Shown: piece by piece, positions 1 through 6,223 of the stretch
Layout of the letters: the number at the start of each line of letters is the position of its first letter
Position numbering within the stretch: position 1 is the first letter of the stretch
Source: Chloroflexota bacterium
Lineage (GTDB): Bacteria; Chloroflexota; UBA6077
Reading direction: 5' to 3'
Length of the DNA stretch: 8,616 nucleotides
NCBI GenBank assembly: GCA_021788565.1
Contig: JAJYKO010000178.1
Span: 1-8,616, forward strand
The notes under the pieces: model-generated
The model's input: only the letters and a program-made list of their open reading frames with translations
Told to the model about the DNA's origin: nothing
Databases searched by the model: none
Position numbers and translations under genes: made by a program

Positions 1-1
1 A

Positions 2-52
2 GAGATCTTAGACCCCGAGAGTTGGATCGCCCGCATGGAGAGCGCATCTTAG
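2..52 (+). CDS. 3' end of an upstream gene (partial, unknown)
   Basis: An open frame enters from the left edge and ends at a TAG at 50-52. The visible tail reads EILDPESWIARMESAS. Composition and frame look protein-like, and the stop lies 16 bases before the next start, which suggests a shared transcript with the 163-residue gene that follows. Sixteen residues are too few to assign a family. It could be a chance open frame, so confidence is moderate. Confidence 0.45.
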   Translation, partial: EILDPESWIARMESAS

Positions 53-68
53 CAGAAGGCGATCGCAG

Positions 69-560
69 ATGAACATCATGCGCTACACTGTCATCGACAG
101 AGGGGGCACGATCAGCTTCGTCGCTTCCTGTGACGTACTGCTGCCCCTGGTCGCCGGTTGCGCTAGAGATCCACAGAGCCTTGAAGAGCTGTTGACCTAC
201 ACCGACGAATATGCCCGCGGAACGAAGGAGCAGGTGCTGAGCTCGCTGGCGGTATTTGACGAGCACAACAGTCCCGACAATTTCGACGCTATACACCAGG
301 CGCTAAACTACTGCAGACCCCATGAGCTTCCGACGTTCCGGGTGCTGGACGACCGGACTCGAGAGGCCAGCCTGGTTCCAGTGCACGCCGGAGTGGTAGT
401 GTTCAACCTTAGGGCGAAGCGGATTGTTCAGATCCAAAACAGCTACTCGGAGATCAGGAGGCGCGGCCGAGCGCGGGCCGCGCAGCCGGCGAGCCCGGAT
501 CGTCGAGTAATCAGGTATGAACTGCCGGCGTACTGGTCACTGGTGCCGGACGCGGTGTAG
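69..560 (+). CDS. Hypothetical protein, 163 aa
   Basis: I do not recognise this protein. The ATG at 69 has an AGAAGG ribosome-binding site at 54-59 with a nine-base spacer, which supports this start; a second ATG three codons on is less well placed. The product is soluble-looking, with no signal peptide or membrane segment. The N-terminal half is acidic (LEELLTYTDEYARG, VFDEHN). A basic stretch with clustered arginines (about residues 129-137, RRRGRARAA) follows a segment that looks beta-rich (VHAGVVVFNLRAKRIVQIQNSY). The C-terminus is hydrophobic and aromatic (YELPAYWSLVPDAV). It ends with tandem TAG TAG. It may be cotranscribed with the gene ending at 52. Codon use resembles its neighbours, so it is probably a real gene of unknown role. 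Confidence 0.7.
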   Translation: MNIMRYTVIDRGGTISFVASCDVLLPLVAGCARDPQSLEELLTYTDEYARGTKEQVLSSLAVFDEHNSPDNFDAIHQALNYCRPHELPTFRVLDDRTREASLVPVHAGVVVFNLRAKRIVQIQNSYSEIRRRGRARAAQPASPDRRVIRYELPAYWSLVPDAV

Positions 561-566
561 TAGCAA

Positions 567-626
567 CTCCCTCTCCCTCTGGGAAAGGCGTGACGCTGCG
601 CTCGCTCGCGTCACGGGGTGAGGGAG
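567..626. repeat. Nested inverted repeat, intergenic
   Basis: This lies between convergent genes. The outer arms CTCCCTCTCCC (567-577) and GGGTGAGGGAG (616-626) pair at 10 of 11 positions. The inner arms CGTGACGC (589-596) and GCGTCACG (608-615) pair perfectly around an 11-base loop. An 11-base unpaired segment sits on the left side only. The outer CTCCCTC/GAGGGAG arms resemble a palindromic intergenic repeat that I have seen in many GC-rich genomes. It could act as a terminator for the 163-residue gene, but no T-run follows. Confidence 0.6.
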
Positions 627-637
627 AATATCCAACA

Positions 638-717
638 GGATAGACCGGATCTAGAAAGATAGTCAGGACGGGGGCGGGCGACCCAGGGGTCGCCCCTACT
701 ATCTGTCCAATCTATCC
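638..717. repeat. Compound palindrome abutting the amidase stop codon
   Basis: Three inverted pairs are nested in order: GGATAGA (638-644) with TCTATCC (711-717), AGATAGT (657-663) with ACTATCT (698-704), and GGGCGACC (676-683) with GGTCGCCC (688-695) around a CAGG loop. All three arms match exactly. The central GGGCGACC/GGTCGCCCC core looks like a REP-type element. The outer right arm touches the amidase stop codon at 718-720, so the structure is placed to act as a 3' end for both convergent genes. Confidence 0.55.
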
Positions 718-1467
718 TTACTCATCCTGTACATCCAGTCCCCTTACCTCCTGCGTCGCGTGTTGGGCCAGGTAGTCAGATATTCCGTCCGCGACTCCGC
801 GGGCGACGGCTTCGCGAATAGATTCGTCCGAGAGCTGCGACGCCTCGTATGGGTTGGTCAGGAACATCGACTCCACAAGGGCACTGGGCATTCCGCCCCG
901 CAGGCTGAAGAAGTGACCGTAAGGCTTACCAGCCGCCAGGTCCTCCTTGACCCCTCGGTCCGCTAGAGCATAGCCGGCCGCTCGCACTTCGGCGAGTACT
1001 CTGCCCTGAATCGCTTCTGCGAGCGCCAGGCTCTCCGCGCCTTGGTTATCCCCGTTGTAGTAAGTCTCGGCACCTCGAACCCGGGGATCTCCGTAGCCGT
1101 TGAAATGGATGGAAACGTAGAGCCTCGCGTTGCCCACCGCGGCGATGCGCGCTTCCTGCTCGATGCGGACGGCATCCGTGGGATCGGGTGCCGAGAAGTC
1201 GGTGAGGGGGCTATCGTCGTGGCGGCTAAGGGCGACTGTGAAGCCCTTCTCTCTCAAAAGTTCCTCAACTCGGGTAGCCACGTCGAGCGTCAGGGCGTCT
1301 TCCCGGAGACCGCCCCCAACGGCCCCCACGTCGGCGCTGCTGTGCCCGGGATCCAGACCCACATCCACAGGGAGCGCTGAACCGCCTTCGGAGACTTCTC
1401 CCTCCGCCTGAGCCAGGGCAGGTAACAGCAGAAACATCAGTACCGCGAAAAAGAGAGATCTTGTCAA
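718..1467 (-). CDS. N-acetylmuramoyl-L-alanine amidase (Amidase_3), secreted
   Basis: This zinc hydrolase cleaves the amide bond between N-acetylmuramic acid and the stem peptide of peptidoglycan, acting outside the membrane in wall turnover or cell separation. I chose a TTG start at 1467 because a strong AGAGGGGG site lies seven bases upstream. A GTG at 1488, giving seven more residues, has no good site. With the TTG start the protein is 249 aa and begins with a signal peptide (MTRSLFFAVLMFLLLPALAQA). The Amidase_3 zinc ligands are visible as H42 (DPGHS), E56 (REDALTLDVA) and H121 (SIHFNG), with catalytic E199 (LVESMFLTN). No SH3, SPOR or peptidoglycan-binding domain is attached. It is divergent from pfkA, with no evident functional link. 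The family call is firm; the physiological role is inferred. Confidence 0.95.
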   Translation of the reverse strand: MTRSLFFAVLMFLLLPALAQAEGEVSEGGSALPVDVGLDPGHSSADVGAVGGGLREDALTLDVATRVEELLREKGFTVALSRHDDSPLTDFSAPDPTDAVRIEQEARIAAVGNARLYVSIHFNGYGDPRVRGAETYYNGDNQGAESLALAEAIQGRVLAEVRAAGYALADRGVKEDLAAGKPYGHFFSLRGGMPSALVESMFLTNPYEASQLSDESIREAVARGVADGISDYLAQHATQEVRGLDVQDE

Positions 1468-1474
1468 CGCCTTT

Positions 1475-1482
1475 CCCCCTCT
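1475..1482 (-). promoter_or_regulatory. Ribosome-binding site that decides the amidase start
   Basis: On the minus strand this reads AGAGGGGG, seven bases before the TTG at 1467-1465. It would lie inside the coding region if the GTG at 1488 were used, which argues for the shorter TTG-initiated protein. Confidence 0.6.
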
Positions 1483-1541
1483 CAACACGAAGGATAAACC
1501 ACTTTCCTGCCACTGAACAGCCCCTTTTCACAAAGTACGTC

Positions 1542-1570
1542 TTTCCTAAAGAGGCTCGTGAGGCTATGAT
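1542..1570 (+). promoter_or_regulatory. Weak candidate sigma-70 promoter for pfkA
   Basis: A good -10 hexamer, TATGAT (1565-1570), lies 17 bases after a poor -35 (TTTCCT, 1542-1547). It is in the divergent spacer ahead of pfkA and about 60 bases before the chosen start. The -35 match is only three of six, so this is tentative. Confidence 0.25.
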
Positions 1571-1615
1571 GAAATGAACAGTGCCAAGCATGACGGCGCT
1601 TCAAGACGCCCCAGC

Positions 1616-1623
1616 AGGGAGGA
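1616..1623 (+). promoter_or_regulatory. Ribosome-binding site that decides the pfkA start
   Basis: AGGGAGGA lies seven bases before the ATG at 1631. It rules in favour of that start over an in-frame ATG at 1574, which would add 19 residues with no family resemblance. Confidence 0.75.
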
Positions 1624-1630
1624 TCGGTCA

Positions 1631-2725
1631 ATGCCAGATCGTATCAACAGGATTGGGGTCCTCACCGGAGGCGGTGATGCCCCCGGCTTGAACGCGGTGA
1701 TCAGAGCTGTGGTCAAGACGGCCATCAACCTGTACGGATGGGAGGTGCTGGGCATCGAGGACGGCTACGAGGGCCTTCTATTCCACAGGGAACCGCGCCA
1801 CCTCACAACCGACGACGTACGGGGTATCCTGCACCAGGGTGGCACCATCCTCGGCACCAGTAACCGTGGCAATCCGTTCGCCTACAAGGTCACCGTCGAT
1901 GGCAAGGAAGAGATCCGGAACCTCTCCCAGGACGCAATGGATCGCATCCGCGAGTTGGGTTTGGACTGTCTGGTGGTGATAGGCGGAGATGGGTCGATGA
2001 ATATCGCCTACCAACTCTCCCAACTGGGGGCAAAGGTAGTGGGTATCCCCAAGACCATCGACAACGACCTCAACGCGACGGACGTAACCTTTGGTTTCGA
2101 TACGGCGCTCCATACGGCCACCGATGCACTGGACAAGCTCCACAGCACGGCGGAGAGCCATCACCGTGTGATGATCCTCGAAGTGATGGGGCGCGACGCG
2201 GGCTGGATCGCCATCGAGAGTGGACTGGCCGGTGGCGCCGACGTGATTCTGATACCGGAGATACCGTTCAAGCCGGAGAGCGTCTGCCAGAGTGTAGAAA
2301 CACGGGACCGGGCGGGCCGCAAATTCAGCCTGGTAGTCATCTCGGAGGGAGCCAGGCCGGTGCACGGAAGTCAGGTGTATCAGGAAACGGGCGGGGAAGG
2401 CAGGCTGCCGAGGCTGGGCGGGATCGGAAACCAGTTGGCCGAGATGCTTCGGTTGATGTGCACCCATGAGGTACGAGTCACCGTCCTGGGGCACGTGCAA
2501 CGGGGTGGCAGCCCGAGCCCATTCGACCGCATCCTGGCTACAAGACTGGGAGCCGCGGCAGTGAGGCTAATCGCGGAGGGAAACTTCGGGAAGATGGTGG
2601 CGCTCCGCAACACGCAGATAGTTCCCGTGGACCTCATCGACGCCATCGGGGTGCCGAAGCGTGTCGACCCCAACGGCGAGCTCGCCGTGACCGCGCGGGG
2701 CCTAGGCCTCAGCCTGGGCGAATAG
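1631..2725 (+). CDS. pfkA: 6-phosphofructokinase, mixed ATP/PPi group
   Basis: The enzyme phosphorylates fructose 6-phosphate to fructose 1,6-bisphosphate in glycolysis, in the cytosol. With the start at 1631 it is 364 aa, typical of bacterial PFKs of the mixed-substrate group (the E. coli type is about 320). Visible motifs are the nucleotide-binding TGGGDAPG (12-19), GGDGS (118-122), PKTIDND (140-146) with catalytic D144, MGRDAGWIA (186-194) and the sugar-phosphate motif GHVQRGG (287-293). The residue equivalent to E. coli G104 is Gly (G121), which favours ATP. The residue equivalent to G124 is Lys (K141), as in PPi-dependent enzymes and some atypical ATP-PFKs. The phosphoryl donor therefore cannot be settled from sequence. 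The gene ends in TAG and is followed by a strong hairpin, so it is probably monocistronic. Confidence 0.96.
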   Translation: MPDRINRIGVLTGGGDAPGLNAVIRAVVKTAINLYGWEVLGIEDGYEGLLFHREPRHLTTDDVRGILHQGGTILGTSNRGNPFAYKVTVDGKEEIRNLSQDAMDRIRELGLDCLVVIGGDGSMNIAYQLSQLGAKVVGIPKTIDNDLNATDVTFGFDTALHTATDALDKLHSTAESHHRVMILEVMGRDAGWIAIESGLAGGADVILIPEIPFKPESVCQSVETRDRAGRKFSLVVISEGARPVHGSQVYQETGGEGRLPRLGGIGNQLAEMLRLMCTHEVRVTVLGHVQRGGSPSPFDRILATRLGAAAVRLIAEGNFGKMVALRNTQIVPVDLIDAIGVPKRVDPNGELAVTARGLGLSLGE

Positions 2726-2780
2726 GAGTGGGAGGCGCGTTTCGCGGACCGATTCCTGCGGTGAAAGTATCGCGCGTAGG

Positions 2781-2816
2781 CCAGCAGCAGTGCCCTGAAT
2801 CCGGCACTGCTGCTGG
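2781..2816 (+). terminator. Hairpin terminator after pfkA
   Basis: CCAGCAGCAGTGCC (2781-2794) and GGCACTGCTGCTGG (2803-2816) form a perfect 14-bp stem with an 8-base loop. The bases after it are only moderately T-rich (TTGTGTCTCC). It separates pfkA from the downstream hydrolase. Confidence 0.75.
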
Positions 2817-2841
2817 TTGTGTCTCCACATTCTTCTCTTTG

Positions 2842-2849
2842 AGGGAGGT
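2842..2849 (+). promoter_or_regulatory. Ribosome-binding site for a TTG-initiated hydrolase
   Basis: AGGGAGGT lies six bases before the TTG at 2856. It selects this start over in-frame upstream codons back to 2817, which would fall just after the terminator stem. Confidence 0.75.
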
Positions 2850-2855
2850 AAGAGC

Positions 2856-3494
2856 TTGGCAAAGAACATTCAGTGGCTTGGGCACGACACCTTCAAGATC
2901 TCCAGTGGCTCTACGGTAATTTACACGGATCCGTTCAAGCTCGCGGAAGGTGGCGACAAAGCCGACATCATCCTGATCACCCACGAGCACTTCGATCACT
3001 GCGAACCAGCGGACGTGGCGAAGATTCAGAAGGACAGCACTTTGATCGTGGCACCGGCAGCCTGCGCCGCAAAGCTCAAGGGTAGCGTCGAGACGGTGAA
3101 GCCCGGTGATAAGTTAGAGGTGAAGGGCATACCGATCGAGGTCGTGTGGGCCTACAACACGAGCAAGTTCAGCAGCCCTGGCAAGCCATTTCACCCCAAG
3201 AGTCCAGATTACGTCGGTTACATCTTCACGGTTGATGGGGAGCGGGTCTACCTGGCGGGCGACACCGACCTCATTCCGGAGATGAGCGGGATCGACGTGG
3301 ACGTGGCCCTGATACCTGTGAGTGGCACATATGTGATGACCGCCGAAGAGGCGATTCAGGCAGCCAATACCGCCGTCAAGGCGAAAACCTACATCCCTAT
3401 GCACTACAACTCGATCGTCGGGACAGACGAGGACGCCAAGAAGTTCGCCGCCGGTGTTAAGCACGGCAAGGTTGAGATACTGCCGCAGGGGTAG
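2856..3494 (+). CDS. Metallo-beta-lactamase-fold hydrolase (UlaG / UPF0173-like)
   Basis: This is a cytosolic metal-dependent hydrolase of the metallo-beta-lactamase fold. From the TTG start it is 212 aa and begins AKNIQWLGHDTFKI after the initiator; GH at residues 9-10 is the usual first motif of the UlaG/UPF0173 group. The metal site is complete: H43-x-H45-x-D47-H48 (THEHFDHCEP), H113 in a KPFHPK segment, D136 (AGDTD) and H183 (PMHY). There is no signal peptide. Characterised relatives include L-ascorbate-6-phosphate lactonase, but no ascorbate-utilisation genes are nearby, so the substrate is unknown. The gene probably has its own promoter, because a strong terminator lies just upstream. 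It converges on the small gene that follows. Confidence 0.93.
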   Translation: MAKNIQWLGHDTFKISSGSTVIYTDPFKLAEGGDKADIILITHEHFDHCEPADVAKIQKDSTLIVAPAACAAKLKGSVETVKPGDKLEVKGIPIEVVWAYNTSKFSSPGKPFHPKSPDYVGYIFTVDGERVYLAGDTDLIPEMSGIDVDVALIPVSGTYVMTAEEAIQAANTAVKAKTYIPMHYNSIVGTDEDAKKFAAGVKHGKVEILPQG

Positions 3495-3517
3495 CGGCTC
3501 GGGATCTGCATCAGGGG

Positions 3518-3588
3518 TCTGGGATCTGGGGTCCGGGATCAGGGGTCTCCTGCCGCCTGTCCCCTGACCCCTGACTCCTGACCCCAGA
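3518..3588. repeat. Heptad-repeat hairpin (TCNGGGR units)
   Basis: Four consecutive 7-base units of the form TCNGGGR occupy 3518-3545. Four units of the reverse complement (CCCCTGA-like, with CTCCTGA and CCCCAGA variants) occupy 3561-3588, with a 15-base loop between. Degenerate copies of the heptamer extend left to about 3501. The arms pair with a few mismatches over 28 bases. It sits between two convergent gene ends and could be a bidirectional terminator. Two other hairpins in this window share the four-plus-four plan with different heptamers. Confidence 0.8.
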
Positions 3589-3594
3589 CCTCCA

Positions 3595-3783
3595 CTACAA
3601 CTTGAAGCCGGCCTGCTCCTTAGAGGGCTCCGTGGTCTCCACCGTGGAGTCCACCATGTCAAAGATCTTCTTGGCAGCCGCTACCACCGTGTCCACATCA
3701 CGGCTATCGGTCGGACTGTTAGCAATGTAGGCCAGCAGAATGTCCTTTGCGAGATCCAACTTCTTCTCGCTACTTGCTTTCAT
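3595..3783 (-). CDS. Small conserved-looking hypothetical protein, 62 aa
   Basis: I do not recognise a named family. The ATG at 3783 has GAGGT five bases upstream; a GTG one codon earlier is possible. The 62-residue product is predicted mostly helical. An N-terminal helix (KKLDLAKDILLAYIANS) is followed by a polar turn (PTDSRDVD) and a second helix (TVVAAAKKIFDMVDSTVE), then a disordered tail. The two-helix layout loosely recalls the helical N-terminal part of MucR/Ros-type regulators, but there is no zinc finger. It is too short and generic for a functional call. It ends in TAG and is transcribed towards the hydrolase gene. Confidence 0.6.
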   Translation of the reverse strand: MKASSEKKLDLAKDILLAYIANSPTDSRDVDTVVAAAKKIFDMVDSTVETTEPSKEQAGFKL

Positions 3784-3890
3784 CACTCACCTCTTCACTC
3801 AAGAATATAACTTCTAAGTTGCGCTGCAAGAGATATGCCCTATCTAAGAGCCCCCCTATCCTGGTAGTTTCTCCAGCAACCAGCGGCAGC

Positions 3891-3905
3891 TGGCATGGTT
3901 GTTGC
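3891..3905 (+). promoter_or_regulatory. Candidate sigma-54 (-24/-12) promoter
   Basis: TGGCATGGTTGTTGC matches the sigma-54 consensus TGGCAYRN4TTGC at all fixed positions, with the GG and GC elements correctly spaced. It points at the membrane-peptide gene at 4046 and would start transcription near 3917, giving a leader of about 130 bases. No enhancer-binding protein gene or rpoN is in the window, and a single sequence match can arise by chance. Confidence 0.4.
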
Positions 3906-3918
3906 CTGTCTCGGCGGA

Positions 3919-3944
3919 CCTGACTGCTGCGATCGCAGGTCAGG
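3919..3944 (+). promoter_or_regulatory. Leader hairpin with palindromic core
   Basis: CCTGAC (3919-3924) pairs with GTCAGG (3939-3944), enclosing the self-complementary TGCGATCGCA (3928-3937). It falls at the predicted 5' end of the transcript from the sigma-54-like site. It could be an RNA stem protecting the message or an operator for a dimeric regulator. Confidence 0.4.
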
Positions 3945-4045
3945 CAAATCCGGCCCACAGGATACGATCTTCCGAGCGGAAGAATGTATCACCCCTGCTT
4001 ACCGCGGGGGTGGGGCCATCAGTGACGTTAGAAAGGAGGCTAAGA

Positions 4046-4213
4046 ATGGCTTCCATACTATGGCTGATCACTATCCTCTTGGTCGTGCTCTGGTTGCTAG
4101 GCTACGCGGTCAACATAGGAGCATGGATCAACTTCCTGCTCATTGTGGCGGTTATCCTCCTGGTCGTCAATCTGGTTTCCGCGTTCCTGCGGCGACCGAG
4201 GTACTACGACTAG
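4046..4213 (+). CDS. Lmo0937-family small membrane protein
   Basis: This 55-residue peptide is almost entirely two hydrophobic helices (about 4-20 and 27-47) separated by a short GYAVNIGAW turn, with a basic end (RRPRYYD). That pattern, including the LWLLGYAVNIG segment, matches the lmo0937 family of short membrane peptides found in many bacteria and often linked to envelope stress. Its molecular function is not known. The start is set by AAAGGAGG at 4032-4039, six bases before the ATG. The frame stays open upstream to 3899, but that extension has no ribosome site and unlikely composition. The next gene starts 33 bases later, so the two are probably cotranscribed. Confidence 0.85.
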   Translation: MASILWLITILLVVLWLLGYAVNIGAWINFLLIVAVILLVVNLVSAFLRRPRYYD

Positions 4214-4246
4214 AAGAGCCGAGAGACGCACACGGAGGTAGTACAT

Positions 4247-4684
4247 ATGGACCCTCAGTATGATCGCGAGCGAGAGATCATTCGCGAACGCCCAGTAGTG
4301 CGCGAGCGAGAGATCATTCATGACCATGGTGACGTCGTCACCAGAGATACCGGAACCGGAGCCGCTGTCGTGCTCGGAATAGTCCTGGCGATTATTCTGG
4401 CCGCGGCGCTCATCTGGTTCGCTCTGGGCAGCAACCTGTTCGGAGCCAGAAGCCCCGCGGGTCCGGTCGCACCGAGCGCCCCTTCCATCACCCAGCCAGC
4501 GCACCCATCGGGCGGGGGCTCCTCCGGAGGAAGCTCTTCGAGCAGCGGCTCGTCTAGCGGAGGTGTCAAAGGGGGCGGGCAGGGCAGCGGCTCTGTGACC
4601 AACCCCGCGGGTGGAGCATCGGGCTCCGGGTCTACGTCGGGCTCTGGCTCGACCTCCGGCTCCTCTTCGAGCTCCGGCTACTAG
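4247..4684 (+). CDS. Single-pass membrane protein with charged N-terminus and Ser/Gly tail
   Basis: I recognise no family. The ATG has GGAGGT seven bases upstream. The 145-residue protein has three zones. Residues 1-33 are highly charged and contain a duplicated REREII motif twelve residues apart. Residues about 38-60 form one transmembrane helix (AAVVLGIVLAIILAAALIWFALG). Residues about 68-145 are a low-complexity Pro/Ser/Gly tail ending in Tyr. The motif duplication is also exact in DNA: a 19-base repeat at 4265-4283 and 4301-4319. Lack of a cleavable signal suggests a membrane-anchored protein with an exposed flexible tail. Pairing with the lmo0937-type peptide suggests an envelope role, which is inference. 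Confidence 0.75.
   Translation: MDPQYDREREIIRERPVVREREIIHDHGDVVTRDTGTGAAVVLGIVLAIILAAALIWFALGSNLFGARSPAGPVAPSAPSITQPAHPSGGGSSGGSSSSSGSSSGGVKGGGQGSGSVTNPAGGASGSGSTSGSGSTSGSSSSSGY
4265..4319 (+). repeat. 19-bp direct repeat inside a coding region
   Basis: CGCGAGCGAGAGATCATTC occurs at 4265-4283 and again at 4301-4319, an offset of 36 bases or 12 codons. It duplicates the REREII motif in frame, which suggests a recent tandem duplication or selection to keep both copies. Confidence 0.85.
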
Positions 4685-4711
4685 AGCTTCGCCGTTACGT
4701 TCATGACGTCG

Positions 4712-4741
4712 GGAGCCTGGGTTGAAGACAACCCAGGCTCC
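4712..4741. terminator. Perfect 13-bp hairpin between convergent genes
   Basis: GGAGCCTGGGTTG (4712-4724) and CAACCCAGGCTCC (4729-4741) form an uninterrupted stem with an AAGA tetraloop. It lies between the ends of the Ser/Gly-tail gene and the hdrCB gene. Neither side has a clear T-run, so it may block transcription from both directions through structure alone. Confidence 0.65.
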
Positions 4742-4765
4742 AAGATTCCGACAACAAGGCTCTTC

Positions 4766-6190
4766 TTAGGGCTCTAAAGCACCCAGCACTCGCTTCAGGG
4801 TCGGCATTGGATCCACGAGGTGCTTGTCCAACCCCAGAGTCTTCGGTTCCAGGCCGAAGGCAAGCCCCATCAGCTGAGTGAAGTAGATCACCGGCAGATC
4901 GAACTGCTTTCCCAGATCCTTTGCCATCTGTGGCTGGCGGCTGTCCAGGTTCACGTGGCAAAGGGGGCAGGCCGCCACAACTGCATCCGCACCGACATCC
5001 CTGGCGTCCTGCAAGATCTTAGAGCTCATCTCCAGTTGCAGGCTGGTATCGGTGAGGGAAAGGCTAGCTCCGCAGCACTCGGTCTTATACGACCAGTCCA
5101 GCACCTCGGCGCCCAGAGCCTTCGCCAACCGGTCCATCGTCACCGGATACTCCGGGTCCTTGGCACCCGTTAGCTTGGCGGGCCGTGTCATAAGGCAGCC
5201 GTAGTAGCACACTACCTTCAATCCCGACAGCGGCTTCTTCACAGCGGCCGCTATCCTATCCATACCAACCTTGTCGATCACGGTGTCCAGCAGGTGCTCG
5301 ACCGCAACTTCGCCGTCCCAGGCATACCCGGTCTCCTGGGTAACCTGCCGCGCCAGTTCGGAGTCTGCCTCTACGTCCCGAATCGCCGTCTTCATTCGCG
5401 AATAGCACGATGGGCAGGGAGTGGTGACGGTGTCACGTCCGCTCGACCGCACCAGGGCGAGCGTCTTCATCGGCAGCGCGGCGGCCTCGACGTGGGAGAC
5501 GGAGTGAGCAGCGCTGCTCCCGCAACAAACCCAGCCTTTCGGCTCCTCCAGCTTGAGGCCGAGCGCTCCCATGGAGGCGTGGACAGACTCCTCATAGTCC
5601 TTACTGGTGGAGTGGAGTGAGCATCCCGGATAGTACGCGACCGTGGACTCGTCCTTCTGAATCGGGGGACGGCGCCCAGGCGCGGAGTACCGGACGATGT
5701 CTGGAGCCAATTTGAGCTTGCCACGCCAGATCAGTTTGAACCCGAGGCCCACGTCCTTTGTGGGCTGCCCGCCGCGGAGGTTCATCTCCGCGATGAGCCC
5801 GGGCTCGTAAGAGCGGCCGGTCCAGCCGACCCAGCGCATCGTGCTCTCCGTAAAGCGCGGAACGGAGGGCACCGGACACTCGACCCCCTCGTCGTGAGCC
5901 ATCATCTTGAGGGTGTCCATCATCCTTGGAAGATCGAGGGACTGCGGGCAGCGAGTCACGCAGGTCTGGCAGGAGGCACAGATCCAGATTGTCTTGCTGC
6001 TCAAAACCGCGTCCCTGCGGTTCATCTGGATGGAGCGCATGACCTGGTGAGGGGCAACGTCCATGTGCTCGCTCAGCGGGCAGCCGGAGGTGCACTTCTT
6101 ACAGAAGTAGCAGAGGGAGGCGTTCTCGCCCGTCTCCTCCCGTACTACCTGCAGGAGGGTTTTATCGGTAGTCGTCTTCGATGGGGCCAT
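4766..6190 (-). CDS. hdrCB: Heterodisulfide reductase HdrC-HdrB fusion
   Basis: This joins the electron-transfer subunit HdrC to the catalytic-type subunit HdrB of heterodisulfide-reductase complexes. From the ATG at 6190 (GGAGGAGGTT just upstream) it is 474 aa. The N-terminal HdrC part has two [4Fe-4S] motifs: C27-C30-C33-C37 (CYFCKKCTSGCP) and C71-C74-C77-C81 (CASCQTCVTRCP). The C-terminal HdrB part has two CCG domains, C190/CCG222-224/C259-x2-C262 and C332/CCG372-374/C408-x2-C411, the ligand set for two non-cubane [4Fe-4S] clusters; spacings fit the family. HdrD of Methanosarcina has the same fused order, but no membrane partner HdrE is here. With hdrA, mvhD and metV upstream, a role in the bifurcating methylene-THF reductase complex is likelier than CoM-CoB reduction. 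It is the last gene of the visible operon. Confidence 0.93.
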   Translation of the reverse strand: MAPSKTTTDKTLLQVVREETGENASLCYFCKKCTSGCPLSEHMDVAPHQVMRSIQMNRRDAVLSSKTIWICASCQTCVTRCPQSLDLPRMMDTLKMMAHDEGVECPVPSVPRFTESTMRWVGWTGRSYEPGLIAEMNLRGGQPTKDVGLGFKLIWRGKLKLAPDIVRYSAPGRRPPIQKDESTVAYYPGCSLHSTSKDYEESVHASMGALGLKLEEPKGWVCCGSSAAHSVSHVEAAALPMKTLALVRSSGRDTVTTPCPSCYSRMKTAIRDVEADSELARQVTQETGYAWDGEVAVEHLLDTVIDKVGMDRIAAAVKKPLSGLKVVCYYGCLMTRPAKLTGAKDPEYPVTMDRLAKALGAEVLDWSYKTECCGASLSLTDTSLQLEMSSKILQDARDVGADAVVAACPLCHVNLDSRQPQMAKDLGKQFDLPVIYFTQLMGLAFGLEPKTLGLDKHLVDPMPTLKRVLGALEP

Positions 6191-6196
6191 TATGCC

Positions 6197-6206
6197 AACC
6201 TCCTCC
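6197..6206 (-). promoter_or_regulatory. Ribosome-binding site for hdrCB
   Basis: GGAGGAGGTT on the minus strand lies six bases before the ATG at 6190. It overlaps the six codons that a GTG start at 6208 would add, so the ATG is preferred. Confidence 0.75.
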
Positions 6207-6223
6207 ACCGGGGCAGGACTAAC

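Noticed and set aside
1778..2500. Minus-strand open frame of 240 codons
   Set aside because: It lies wholly antisense to pfkA, whose catalytic motifs are intact.
3501..3588. CRISPR array or minisatellite at the 7-nt repeats
   Set aside because: Units are 7 nt with no spacers and are arranged as two complementary arms, so a hairpin explains them better.
3114..3662. Minus-strand open frame of 182 codons across the heptad repeat
   Set aside because: It is antisense to the metallo-hydrolase and runs through the repeat arms, and it shows no family features.
3980..4020. CACCCC/GGGGTG stem before the lmo0937-type gene as a riboswitch
   Set aside because: It is only a short stem with an 11-base loop and matches no riboswitch core that I know.
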